Shown in pieces: positions 44,364 to 52,404 of a stretch of 64,000 nt of DNA. A program made the position numbers and the translations under genes. The first letter of the stretch is position 1. Each line of letters begins with the position of its first letter. This stretch comes from DATJPR01 sp963811705 (GTDB lineage Bacteria; Bacteroidota; Ignavibacteria; UBA10030; UBA6906): positions 62,001-126,000 of the forward strand of contig CAWESL010000015.1 in the NCBI GenBank assembly GCA_963811705.1. Direction: 5' to 3'. The notes below the pieces were generated by a model, which made no database searches, was not told the DNA's origin, and saw only the letters and a list, made by a program, of their open reading frames with translations.

Positions 44364-45584
44364 ATGATTGATCCGCTGAAATTCCGCCGTCTGCTCGTCA
44401 ACATTCTCAAGATCGTCGCGATCATCGAGCTGGTCACCGCATTTACGCAGGGCATGACCGGAAGCGGCTGGAGCCGGTTCGGGCTTGACCTGGTGGTCGC
44501 CGGCGTCCTCTATATCGCATGGGAGAGGATCGTTCAGAACCTCGCGCAGCGGAAAGAGTCATACCGCAAGCGACTACAGTCGACGCCGCAACAAATCTCC
44601 ATCCGCGAAGCGCTGATGTTCTCCTTGCTGGCGTCGGACGAGATCTATCTTGGCATCCCCAAGGATCGGCACCGGCTGGTGGTCATCTCGTACACGCTGA
44701 TTGCGCTCGGCCTCGTGGCCGGGTTCGTCAAGATCGGTCCCGGGTTTATGCCGTTGGTCTTATCCGGAGCGCTCCTGCTTGGCGGTGTGAATCTTCTGGT
44801 CTGGATCGTTTCGCTCGAGCGAGGGGAGAAAGAGACGCTGCAAACAGAGTTGAAACTCGCGCACGATGTTCAGATGTCCCTGATGCCGCGGGAGGAGCCG
44901 AAGATACCGGACTACGACGTCGCCGGGGTATCCTTGCCTGCGCAGGAAGTCGGGGGCGATTCCTACGACTATGCGCAGCTTGGCCGGTCGGGGGAGCAAT
45001 TTGGATTTGCAGTCCTGGATGTCTCGGGAAAAGGTCTCCAGGCGGCAATGTCTGCAGTGTATACAAGCGGAGCATTTGCGAGCGAGGCGAAAATTTCCTC
45101 ATCTCCCGCCGCCATCCTTACCCGGCTCAACCGAGCGGTCTATCAGCATTCGAAACGGGGAAACTTTGTCGCGTTTGTGCTTGCCTCACTTGACGGGGAA
45201 TCCGGGCGTGTGGTCTTTGCGAATGCAGGCCAGACACGGCCGATCCTGATCGCGGACGGGAGGGTGGAAACACTGTGTTCGAACGGTGCGCATTTCCCTC
45301 TCGGGATGCAGCCGGACGCGACCTACGAAGAGCGGGAGGTCGTTCTTGCTCCAGGAGACAGCATCATCTTCATCACGGACGGATTCACCGATGCCATGAA
45401 CGGCCAGCAGGAGCTCTTCGGGCTGGAACGGATCGAGCGATTGCTTTCACTCCCCGAACTCAAGACTTCCACTGCAAAGAAGACGATCGATACGTTGATG
45501 GACGACATCCGGCTGTTTGCCGGTGCAAATCCTCAACACGATGATATGACGGCAGTTGTTGTGAAGAGGTTGGGCGACAGCTGA
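44364..45584 (+). CDS. SpoIIE/RsbU-type PP2C serine phosphatase, membrane anchored
   Basis: 406 residues. N-terminal part has about three to four hydrophobic segments (about 15-50 and 110-155), then a short helical linker (ELKLAHDVQMSLMP) and a SpoIIE/RsbU PP2C domain (about 180-404) with metal-binding motifs EVGGDSYDY, VLDVSGKGLQAAM, FANAGQTRPIL, FITDGFTDAMN and QHDDMTAVVVK. It would dephosphorylate an anti-sigma antagonist (STAS protein) in a partner-switching pathway. No anti-sigma kinase or STAS gene is adjacent. Monocistronic with its own promoter. Confidence 0.9.
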   Translation: MIDPLKFRRLLVNILKIVAIIELVTAFTQGMTGSGWSRFGLDLVVAGVLYIAWERIVQNLAQRKESYRKRLQSTPQQISIREALMFSLLASDEIYLGIPKDRHRLVVISYTLIALGLVAGFVKIGPGFMPLVLSGALLLGGVNLLVWIVSLERGEKETLQTELKLAHDVQMSLMPREEPKIPDYDVAGVSLPAQEVGGDSYDYAQLGRSGEQFGFAVLDVSGKGLQAAMSAVYTSGAFASEAKISSSPAAILTRLNRAVYQHSKRGNFVAFVLASLDGESGRVVFANAGQTRPILIADGRVETLCSNGAHFPLGMQPDATYEEREVVLAPGDSIIFITDGFTDAMNGQQELFGLERIERLLSLPELKTSTAKKTIDTLMDDIRLFAGANPQHDDMTAVVVKRLGDS

Positions 45585-45753
45585 AACAGCGGCGCAGGGC
45601 GGTTGCGGTTCGATCCTGATCTTCAATCCCGGCAAATGTCCGTCCTTTCGCATTCGCTCCCCAGTATGCATTCGGAGATCAACGCTCGCCATCGGCGCTC
45701 GTCTTCCGCCAGAATGAACCTGCGGAGGTGAAGATCATAGGACCGGCTCAGAT

Positions 45754-46257
45754 ATGACGAACGACACCATCAGCCTCATCGCGAATCTCGCGCTGACGCT
45801 CTCGTTCATCGTCGCGCTCGTCTTCGGCGTCGTGCAAATCCGAGCGGCGGCACGCGATCGACGTGAGCGACTGGCGCTCGAAGCACTCCACAACTTCCAG
45901 ACGCGGGAGTTTGTCGAGCTTCTGCAGTATGTCAATGCCCATCAACTGCCGACAACGTTTCAGGCGATGCGGTCGTTGCCGGCGACCGATCAGACTTTTC
46001 TGATCCAATTTGCTCAGGAAATGGAGACGCTCGGGATCCTTGTCGCAGAGCGGTTCATCACGCTGGATATTGTCGACAAGACCCTGGGCTCTTTCGTTGT
46101 CACATCCTGGAAGAAGTACAAGCCGATGATTCTGGACATGCGCGACACTCAACAGGATCCTTTCGCCAGCGAATACTTTCAGTGGCTGGCCGATCGCATT
46201 GACGAACGGATGCGGGATCACCCGCGTCGGCCGTTCCACGAACGCGGAGCGAGATGA
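45754..46257 (+). CDS. single-pass membrane protein, DUF4760-like
   Basis: 167 residues with one N-terminal membrane helix (about 8-30), a basic coil (AARDRRERLALEAL) and a helical cytoplasmic domain. The overall pattern matches proteins annotated as DUF4760, but the match is from memory of the pattern, so tentative. Function unknown. Confidence 0.6.
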   Translation: MTNDTISLIANLALTLSFIVALVFGVVQIRAAARDRRERLALEALHNFQTREFVELLQYVNAHQLPTTFQAMRSLPATDQTFLIQFAQEMETLGILVAERFITLDIVDKTLGSFVVTSWKKYKPMILDMRDTQQDPFASEYFQWLADRIDERMRDHPRRPFHERGAR

Positions 46258-46270
46258 GCCGGGAAAACTT

Positions 46271-46367
46271 GGTTGCTTAGGCTGCCTTGTTTCTTGCGGC
46301 CCGAAAAAGTGGTTGCCTAAGCTGCCATGTCTTGGCGCCTGCAACCCTTTGATCAGAGGCAGCCTAA
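46271..46367. repeat. imperfect direct repeats with an inverted partner
   Basis: Two 20-base copies (46271-46290 and 46311-46330) match in 17 positions and are 40 bases apart. TTAGGCTGCC in the first (46277-46286) is exactly complementary to GGCAGCCTAA at 46358-46367. The segment ends in ATATTTTTTTC, so part of it may terminate the upstream gene. Confidence 0.5.
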
Positions 46368-46483
46368 ACGGCCATATTTTTTTCTGAAGGAGAGTCCCGC
46401 AGTCGTATTTTATTTCCCCTCTCGTCCGGCTGTAACAAAAGTCGTCGTGCGTCGTCCTAAAGATCACCATCATGAGGACGACA

Positions 46484-47146
46484 ATGAAGACCGTATTTGG
46501 CTTTGGAGAACGCGTCGAGGGGTATACGATTCCCGTTTTGAATGAACGTGAAATTCGTGCATCGGCAGGAATCCTTTTTCTGTCAATGTTCACATCCATC
46601 CTCGTGGTCATCTTCAAAGAGGATTTCCTGTACATTAAATATGTCATCACGTTGTTCCTGACGGATTTCCTTATCCGAGTGTTCCTCAGCCCCAGATTCT
46701 CCCCCACACTGATTCTCGGACGATTGATCGTCGGAAACCAAATTCCCGAATATGTCGGCGCCGCACAGAAGAAATTCGCGTGGACCATTGGACTCATCTT
46801 GTCGACGATCGTCTTCGCGCTTCTCGTCGTGGCCAACGGCTACAGTCCGATTACGGGTATCATCTGCCTGATCTGCCTTGTGTTTCTCTTCTTTGAATCT
46901 GCGTTCGGGATCTGTCTTGGGTGCAAATTCTATCCGATGTTCTACAAAAAACAGGCCCAGTACTGCCCCGGCGAAGTCTGTGATACGAAAGCGAAACGGG
47001 AGATCCAGAAGACCTCCACCGCACAGCTCCTCGTCGTCTTCGGATTTGTCGCCTATTTCGCTCTCACCGCCACACTCTTCGATGAACACCTTCACGAGAA
47101 GCCGTCTGACATGTTCGGGATCGCCGGCTCAACCCGGTCAAAATGA
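46484..47146 (+). CDS. DUF4395 family membrane protein
   Basis: 220 residues from the ATG at 46484, preferred for the GAGGA site just upstream; 46472 is possible. Four membrane segments, the motif VLNEREIRASAG at the N-terminus, FLTDFLIRVFLSPRFSPTLILGR (in pieces), and a conserved loop FGICLGCKFY...YCPGEVC with two pairs of cysteines that could be redox-active or metal-binding. This is the DUF4395 pattern. The ORF is unusual in lacking the thioredoxin-like partner sometimes seen beside it. Confidence 0.85.
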   Translation: MKTVFGFGERVEGYTIPVLNEREIRASAGILFLSMFTSILVVIFKEDFLYIKYVITLFLTDFLIRVFLSPRFSPTLILGRLIVGNQIPEYVGAAQKKFAWTIGLILSTIVFALLVVANGYSPITGIICLICLVFLFFESAFGICLGCKFYPMFYKKQAQYCPGEVCDTKAKREIQKTSTAQLLVVFGFVAYFALTATLFDEHLHEKPSDMFGIAGSTRSK

Positions 47147-47275
47147 CCACCGCGCACCCCCTTGAGAGATGATATTCATTGACCCGTTTCAAGCGACGAG
47201 CCGAAGCGCTTGATCGCCCCACGATCTTCTTCGAGTCTTCGGTGCAGGCATGGGAACTCTCCTGCCGGGAAATGA

Positions 47276-47366
47276 GTCTGACACAAGTGTCTGGCACATG
47301 TGTCTGGCACAAGAGTCTGGCACATGTGTCTGGCACAAGAGTCTGACACAAGTGTCTGGCACGTGT
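47276..47366 (+). repeat. second array: seven 13-bp repeats of the same family, inverted
   Basis: Seven consecutive 13-base units GTCTGGCAC plus four bases (two units have GTCTGACAC). Read on the minus strand they contain GTGCCAGAC, the core of the 31385-31709 array, with the same 13-base period. The last unit runs into GTGCCAGAC (47365-47373), making a 9-bp perfect inverted repeat with GTCTGGCAC (47354-47362) and a 2-base loop. The 433-base gap 47147-47579 holds this array and nothing else I can assign. Confidence 0.92.
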
Positions 47367-47579
47367 GCCAGACTATTGAAAAAGTCAACACCTCCCCTGC
47401 CTGCGTCGCTCGTCCCTCAGGGATATCCTGGCTCCTGAAACCCCGGGGCAACAACACAATTCAGCCGCCATTGAATCGCCGGGAAACACCGGCAAAGGCA
47501 CAATGAAGAAAATCATTCCGGATTGCATCGTGAAGTGCGCGCTGCACGGAAGGCATCTCGCGGCGCGGGGGGACCAGCC

Positions 47580-48293
47580 ATGATTTTGCGATCACGAGTC
47601 GTCGACCAACTGTTGATTGTCATCGCGTTCATCTTCGGCGCAGGGTCGATTCTCCTTCTGATTTTTGCAGGAGGGTCGGGATACATCCGCTTTGGATGGA
47701 CGGAGACCGAGATTCTCCTCTGGGACGCGTTGCTTTCTCTTCTATTCTTCGTTCAACACAGTGGCATGGTCCGGAAGGCCTTTCGGACTCGGTTGACCGC
47801 GCATTTCGCTGGTGAATACCACGGGGTCATCTACACCATCGGATCGGGAATCGCCCTCTCGATTGTTGCAATATTCTGGCAGCACTCAGAAATCATGCTG
47901 GTGCGCCTCGAGGGCGTTGCCCGTTTCATCGCGATCGGCTGTTCCCTTGTTGCAGTTCTTGTCTTTTCGTTGAGCATCTATGCACTCCGCTCATTCGATC
48001 CGCTCGGCGTGGGTCCCATCCGGGCTCGCTTACGCTCGATGGACCATCAGCCGGGCCCCTTCGTCGTTCGCGGTCCATACCGGTGGGTCCGGCATCCATT
48101 GTATGCATGCGTCATCGTATTGTTTTGGGCCAACCCGGTCGTGACTGCCGATCGATTGCTCTTCGATCTCCTCTGGACGATCTGGATTGTGATCGGTGCC
48201 CATCTGGAAGAACGGGATCTTATCCGGGAGTTCGGTCAGACCTACGTGGACTATCAACGATCGGTGCCGATGCTTTTCCCCTGGCATAAATGA
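47580..48293 (+). CDS. isoprenylcysteine methyltransferase-like / phospholipid methyltransferase-type membrane protein
   Basis: 237 residues from the ATG at 47580. Five or so membrane helices and the C-terminal ICMT/PEMT motif: VVRGPYRWVRHPLYACV, then EERDLIREFGQTYVDYQRSVPMLFP. This motif forms the SAM-binding site in Ste14-like and NnrU-like proteins. Substrate unknown. Monocistronic, convergent with the response regulator. Confidence 0.83.
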   Translation: MILRSRVVDQLLIVIAFIFGAGSILLLIFAGGSGYIRFGWTETEILLWDALLSLLFFVQHSGMVRKAFRTRLTAHFAGEYHGVIYTIGSGIALSIVAIFWQHSEIMLVRLEGVARFIAIGCSLVAVLVFSLSIYALRSFDPLGVGPIRARLRSMDHQPGPFVVRGPYRWVRHPLYACVIVLFWANPVVTADRLLFDLLWTIWIVIGAHLEERDLIREFGQTYVDYQRSVPMLFPWHK

Positions 48294-48308
48294 ATCATTC
48301 CCCGATGT

Positions 48309-48668
48309 TCACAAGCTATCGATTGCCTGCGTCAGCCGCGCGAAGTCCACCGGCTTTTGCAGAAATGCATCGACTCCCGCCGCAAGGATATCGCCGGGCG
48401 AGTAGAACTGCGCGTAGGCGGTGATCATCATGACGGGAACGCCCGGGTAGTCCTTCTTTACCCTCTTGGTGAGCTCGATGCCGTTCATCCGGGGCATGTC
48501 GAGATCGACAATCGCCATCTGAAACGAGGCGAGCGCAAATTTCTCGATCGCTTCCTGCCCGTCCGAGGCTTCAGTCACAACAAATCCCTTCCGCTCCAGG
48601 ATGGCCTTGATGACAGCGCGGAATTCTTCATTGTCATCGACGATCAGTATCTTCGAACCGGGTCTCAT
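48309..48668 (-). CDS. single-domain response regulator (CheY-like)
   Basis: 119 residues from the ATG at 48668. Complete receiver: acidic pair in LIVDDNEE, phosphoacceptor Asp in VDLDMP, Thr in MITAYAQ and Lys in LQKPVD. No output domain, no adjacent kinase. Starts 8 bases after the permease stop, so co-transcribed with it. Confidence 0.9.
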   Translation of the reverse strand: MRPGSKILIVDDNEEFRAVIKAILERKGFVVTEASDGQEAIEKFALASFQMAIVDLDMPRMNGIELTKRVKKDYPGVPVMMITAYAQFYSPGDILAAGVDAFLQKPVDFARLTQAIDSL

Positions 48669-48675
48669 GCAATGC

Positions 48676-50001
48676 TCAGGAATGTGCCGTATGCAATGAT
48701 CGCTTCTTCCAGAAAAGGTAGACGGGAATGCCAATCAGGAGAAAGAGCATTCCCGCGCCGGATTCCGCGGGCTTGTTGATCAGTGTGTTGATGACAAACC
48801 AGGCGGCGCCGGCCGTGAACAAAAGCGGCGTGAACGGGTACAGGATCGTCCGGTAGGGGCGCGGAGTGTCGGCCTGTTTTTTCCGCAAAAGCATCACCGC
48901 CGCACCCGTCAGTCCGTAGAAAATCCAGTCGGTAAAGACAACGTACGAAATCAGATTCTCGAACGTCCCCCAGAAGACGATAAGTACAATCGCCCAGACG
49001 GACTGGGTGATGATTGCCACTGCCGGCGTCCCGAATTTCGGATGCAGCCGCGACACCGGTTCAAAGAAGAGTCCATCCAGCGCCATCGCGTAATAGATCC
49101 GCGGGGCGGTGAGAGTATAGATCCCGGTGGTCCCGAAGGTGGAGATGAACACCGCAACGGCGATCGCCACGCCGCCGCCCGTCCCGAGCGCGCGTTCCAT
49201 CGCGTCGGACGCCAGTTGGTGCGACGACGCAATTTCCGGACCGGTGAGCAACAGCATGTACGCAACGACCGTGAGAATGTAGACCAGCGTAATGGTCAGT
49301 GCGGCGATGATCATTGCGCGGGGAATATTGCGCTGCGGGTTCTTCACTTCGGCGCCGGTGAACGTCGCGTGCTGCCAGCCGCCAATCGACCAGAATACCC
49401 CAACAAGGGCGAGCGCGAGCGATGTACTGAGCCCCCCCGGGGGGATCGCGAACGGCGCCGACGTGTTGATGTGGGATGTGGAACCCAGAAGAAACCCGAC
49501 CGCAATCAACCCGGCGATCCCCAGGAGCTTCAATGCGGTAAAGATATCCGAGAAGACGCCGCCAATCTTCACGCCGAGAACGTTGATAATCGTCAACACC
49601 ACGACACCGAGAATGGCGAACGCCGTGGTGCCTGCTGCACCGAGCGGTATGATGTATCCCAGGTAGGTGGCGAACGCATACCCGAGGGCGGCGATGCTGC
49701 CGGTGTTTGTCACGAGAAACTCGGACCAGCCGAACAGGAACGCAACCAGTCCGCCGTAGGTCTCCTTCAGGAAGACGTAGATCCCGCCTGCTTTTGGCAT
49801 CATGGCGCCGAGCTCGGAGAAACTCAGCGCACCGAAGATCGCCATGAGCCCGCCGATCAGCCACGCGACGATAATCCAGCCCGGCGATACGAGCGTTCGC
49901 GAGATCAGCGCAGGAGTGAGAAAGATGCCCGATCCGATGGTCGATCCGATCGATATCATCGTCAGATCGAAAAGCGTCAGCTCACGTCGGAGTGATGCCA
50001 T
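48676..50001 (-). CDS. APC-superfamily amino acid permease (LAT-like)
   Basis: 441 residues with 12 predicted membrane segments. N-terminal IGSTIGSGIFLTPA (the substrate-binding GSGIF loop of APC transporters) and PKAGGIYVFLKETYG are diagnostic. Closest in style to basic/neutral amino acid antiporters of the LAT group. Followed by the response regulator; preceded by the PLP enzyme gene 18 bases away. Confidence 0.92.
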   Translation of the reverse strand: MASLRRELTLFDLTMISIGSTIGSGIFLTPALISRTLVSPGWIIVAWLIGGLMAIFGALSFSELGAMMPKAGGIYVFLKETYGGLVAFLFGWSEFLVTNTGSIAALGYAFATYLGYIIPLGAAGTTAFAILGVVVLTIINVLGVKIGGVFSDIFTALKLLGIAGLIAVGFLLGSTSHINTSAPFAIPPGGLSTSLALALVGVFWSIGGWQHATFTGAEVKNPQRNIPRAMIIAALTITLVYILTVVAYMLLLTGPEIASSHQLASDAMERALGTGGGVAIAVAVFISTFGTTGIYTLTAPRIYYAMALDGLFFEPVSRLHPKFGTPAVAIITQSVWAIVLIVFWGTFENLISYVVFTDWIFYGLTGAAVMLLRKKQADTPRPYRTILYPFTPLLFTAGAAWFVINTLINKPAESGAGMLFLLIGIPVYLFWKKRSLHTAHS

Positions 50002-50019
50002 AGGAAGGCGCTATCGAAG

Positions 50020-51186
50020 TTATTGGAGTGCTTCCCGGGTCGCTTCGACGGCCAGGGCCATGTCGGAAGCGGAACAATAGAAGTGCGGAGAATAACGCAG
50101 CTGTCCTTCACGCAGAGCGATCGTGACCTTGCGTTCGAGCATCCGCGTGAAAACCTGTTTTGCATCCACCTTCTCCGGAAGCGCCACCGTTACGATGCCG
50201 GCGCGTTCATCATCCGGATACTTCGTCACGATCTTCAGGTGCGGGAGAGAGGCAAGACCATCCCGGAGCGCAGCGGTAATCCCGAGGAGATGTTCCTCGA
50301 TACGCGCGGGCCCGAATTCGATGAGCGTCCCGAGCGCGGCATGCAGTCCCCACAAACTCGGCATCGTCAGGCTTCCCCCTTCATACCGGCGGGCCGACGA
50401 TGCAAGCGCCTGATCAAAATCATGAAATCTCCACGGGTCTTCCACGCTGAGCCATCCGAGGTGCTTCTGCCCGATTTGTGATTGCAGCGCCTCGGTGAGA
50501 TAGAGGAAGCCTGATCCGTGCGGAGCCATCTGCCATTTCTGAGCACCCGCGAAGAGGGCATCGATCTTCATTCGCTGCACGTCGATCTGGACGGCCCCGA
50601 CGGCCTGGATGCCGTCGACGGCGAAGACAATCCCTTTGTTCCTGCAAAGCGCACCGAGGGACTCGAGGTCGGCTCGGTAGCCCGAGAGAAATTGCACTGC
50701 GCTCAGCGCAAGCACGCGCGTCCGGGGGTGGAGGTTCTTTGAGATCTGTTCGGCGGTCACCCGCCCTTCGTCAGCTTCGAGGAAGTCGACTTCGACGCCC
50801 AGGCGTTTGAGGTTGAGATAGGGATAGACATTCGCCGGGAATTCGATGGTATTCAGGAGAACATGATCCCCGGATTTCCAGTCGAGCCCCGACGCCACGA
50901 TATTGATTGCTTCCGACGTATTCACCTGGAACGCGATCCGGTCGTCCGATTCGGCGTTGATCAGCTGCCGGACCAGTGATCGGCACTCGGCGACCATCTG
51001 AATATCGGTCGAGTACGTATCGATGGCTCCGACGGAACGATCCCGAAGGTGACGGTTGACGGCGTCGATCACGCGTCGCGAAAGGGGGCTCGTCCCGGCG
51101 TGGTTGAGGTACACATGACCCTGGGTCAGATGGGGGAAAAGATCCCGTGCGCGTTCAAGGGTCGCGGGAGGCAGGTATTCAGGCAT
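50020..51186 (-). CDS. class V PLP-dependent aminotransferase / cysteine desulfurase-like protein
   Basis: 388 residues. Fold-type I class V features: VYLNHAGTSPLSRRV, the FQVNTSEAINIVA loop, ALSAVQFLSGYRADLESLG, VDGIQAVGAVQID and the PLP lysine in FAGAQKWQMAPHG. No conserved catalytic cysteine loop of SufS/IscS type is evident, so a desulfurase assignment is unsafe; isopenicillin-N-epimerase-like enzymes share this style. Its likely partner is the APC permease 18 bases downstream, suggesting amino acid uptake and conversion. Confidence 0.85.
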   Translation of the reverse strand: MPEYLPPATLERARDLFPHLTQGHVYLNHAGTSPLSRRVIDAVNRHLRDRSVGAIDTYSTDIQMVAECRSLVRQLINAESDDRIAFQVNTSEAINIVASGLDWKSGDHVLLNTIEFPANVYPYLNLKRLGVEVDFLEADEGRVTAEQISKNLHPRTRVLALSAVQFLSGYRADLESLGALCRNKGIVFAVDGIQAVGAVQIDVQRMKIDALFAGAQKWQMAPHGSGFLYLTEALQSQIGQKHLGWLSVEDPWRFHDFDQALASSARRYEGGSLTMPSLWGLHAALGTLIEFGPARIEEHLLGITAALRDGLASLPHLKIVTKYPDDERAGIVTVALPEKVDAKQVFTRMLERKVTIALREGQLRYSPHFYCSASDMALAVEATREALQ

Positions 51187-51233
51187 GGGATTCGAAGAGT
51201 TGGTGTTGTTGTCGGCCCGGACTTAGGAAAAGA

Positions 51234-51263
51234 ATAATATCTTGAAAATCACCTGAGATGCAA
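51234..51263 (-). promoter_or_regulatory. candidate promoter of the aminotransferase-permease-regulator operon
   Basis: On the minus strand TTGCAT (51258-51263), 18-base spacer, TATTAT (51234-51239), 48 bases before the ATG. The -35 overlaps the left arm of the palindrome at 51260-51280. Confidence 0.45.
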
Positions 51264-51280
51264 GATCCGGCGGGTCTTGC
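51260..51280. promoter_or_regulatory. 21-bp palindrome overlapping both divergent -35 boxes (operator candidate)
   Basis: GCAAGATCC and GGGTCTTGC flank a short centre; only a few central positions break the symmetry. The right arm enters the TTGCTT -35 of the peptidase gene and the left arm the -35 of the divergent operon. A dimeric regulator bound here would block both. No regulator gene is adjacent. Confidence 0.45.
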
Positions 51281-51305
51281 TTTCCGGCGCCCCCATCTCT
51301 ATATT
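51277..51305 (+). promoter_or_regulatory. promoter of the papain-like peptidase gene
   Basis: TTGCTT (51277-51282), 17-base spacer, TATATT (51300-51305), predicted start near 51312, about 32 bases before the ATG. Confidence 0.6.
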
Positions 51306-51343
51306 CCTCAGGCGTTCCCCCCAAACACAACATTGAGGCCCCT

Positions 51344-52174
51344 ATGGCGCGCGCTCCCCGACGTAAGTCGACCCGCAAAGCAGCTCGTCGTAAGTCTCCC
51401 CCGGCTGCCCCCAAAAAAGTGATACGCGGATACGGATGGGTCCCGGATCTCCCCGACCAGCGGGACTTCCTTTATCGATCGATCAGGGTCGTCCCTCCGG
51501 TAATGCCGCATCAAGTGGATCTCCGGCCGTCCTGCTCGCCGGTCGAAAACCAGGGAAACCTGGGGAGCTGTACGGCGAATGCACTTGTCGGAGCTCTGGA
51601 ATTCCTGGAGAACAAAAACAAGAAGCCCTTCGTCGATCTCAGCAGACTGTTCATCTATTATAATGAGAGAGTGATCGAGCATTCGGTGAAGACCGACTCG
51701 GGAGCGATGCTTCGCGATGGCATCAAGACGCTCGCCAAGCAGGGCGTGTGCCGGGAAAAAATCTGGCCCTATGTCGTGAGCAAGTTCGCCGTCAAGCCGG
51801 TCGCCAAGTGCTACAAAGAGGCTGCTTCACATACGATCACATCGTACCATCGCATCCTCACCCAGGATGAAATGCTTGAATGTCTCGCGGAAGGCTACCC
51901 GTTCGTGTTTGGGTTTACGGTCTACGAAAGCTTCGAATCTCCCGAGGTTGCACAAACCGGAATCGTGCAGATGCCGCAATCGGGGGAAAGGGTCATGGGC
52001 GGTCATGCCGTCCTCGCCGTCGGGTACGACGATGGAGGAAAGAGATTCATCGTCCGCAATTCCTGGGGTCCTGACTGGGGCATGAGCGGCTATTTCTCGA
52101 TGCCGTTCGAGTATCTTTCGGACAGGAACTTGTCGGATGATTTTTGGACCATCCGCGCGGGAGAAAACATCTGA
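51344..52174 (+). CDS. papain-like cysteine peptidase (family C1A) with basic N-terminus
   Basis: 276 residues. Catalytic Cys in VENQGNLGSCTANALVG (about 67), His in GGHAVLAVGYDD (about 228) and Asn in VRNSWGPDWG (about 245). The N-terminal 28 residues are Lys/Arg/Ala/Pro-rich without a hydrophobic core, so there is no signal peptide; they could bind nucleic acid or acidic surfaces. Pro-region of classical papain is missing. Cytoplasmic peptidase of unknown target. Confidence 0.88.
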   Translation: MARAPRRKSTRKAARRKSPPAAPKKVIRGYGWVPDLPDQRDFLYRSIRVVPPVMPHQVDLRPSCSPVENQGNLGSCTANALVGALEFLENKNKKPFVDLSRLFIYYNERVIEHSVKTDSGAMLRDGIKTLAKQGVCREKIWPYVVSKFAVKPVAKCYKEAASHTITSYHRILTQDEMLECLAEGYPFVFGFTVYESFESPEVAQTGIVQMPQSGERVMGGHAVLAVGYDDGGKRFIVRNSWGPDWGMSGYFSMPFEYLSDRNLSDDFWTIRAGENI

Positions 52175-52295
52175 CGCCGGTTGAACCTCCCCGCGAGTGC
52201 CATTCCACCTCATTTCCCCGAATCCCGCAGGCGCGGGATGAAGGCAAAATCACGGTTGGTGATAGTTGGAGGGGCACGAGTTCCTCGCCCGGTCT

Positions 52296-52345
52296 CCCGC
52301 TCCCCCGTTCTCCCTTCTGCGCGATGGGAGGAACGGGAGAGCGGG
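52296..52345. other. long GC-rich hairpin upstream of pbpC
   Basis: CCCGCT (52296-52301) pairs with AGCGGG (52340-52345), CCCGTTC (52304-52310) with GAACGGG (52331-52337) and TCCC with GGGA, giving a stem of about 17 pairs around a loop near 52315-52325. A smaller hairpin TCCCGC/GCGGGA lies at 52223-52238. Probably ends the peptidase transcript or forms the pbpC leader. Confidence 0.5.
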
Positions 52346-52404
52346 TGATGGGGAGAAGGGGCGGACCGGGTTGCGTTCCCGATTGATTTCCGTTCAGGGG
52401 CACT

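Noticed and set aside
47276..47366. Sigma54 (-24/-12) sites because units contain TGGCAC
   Set aside because: No TTGC element at the required spacing; the repeat period is 13.
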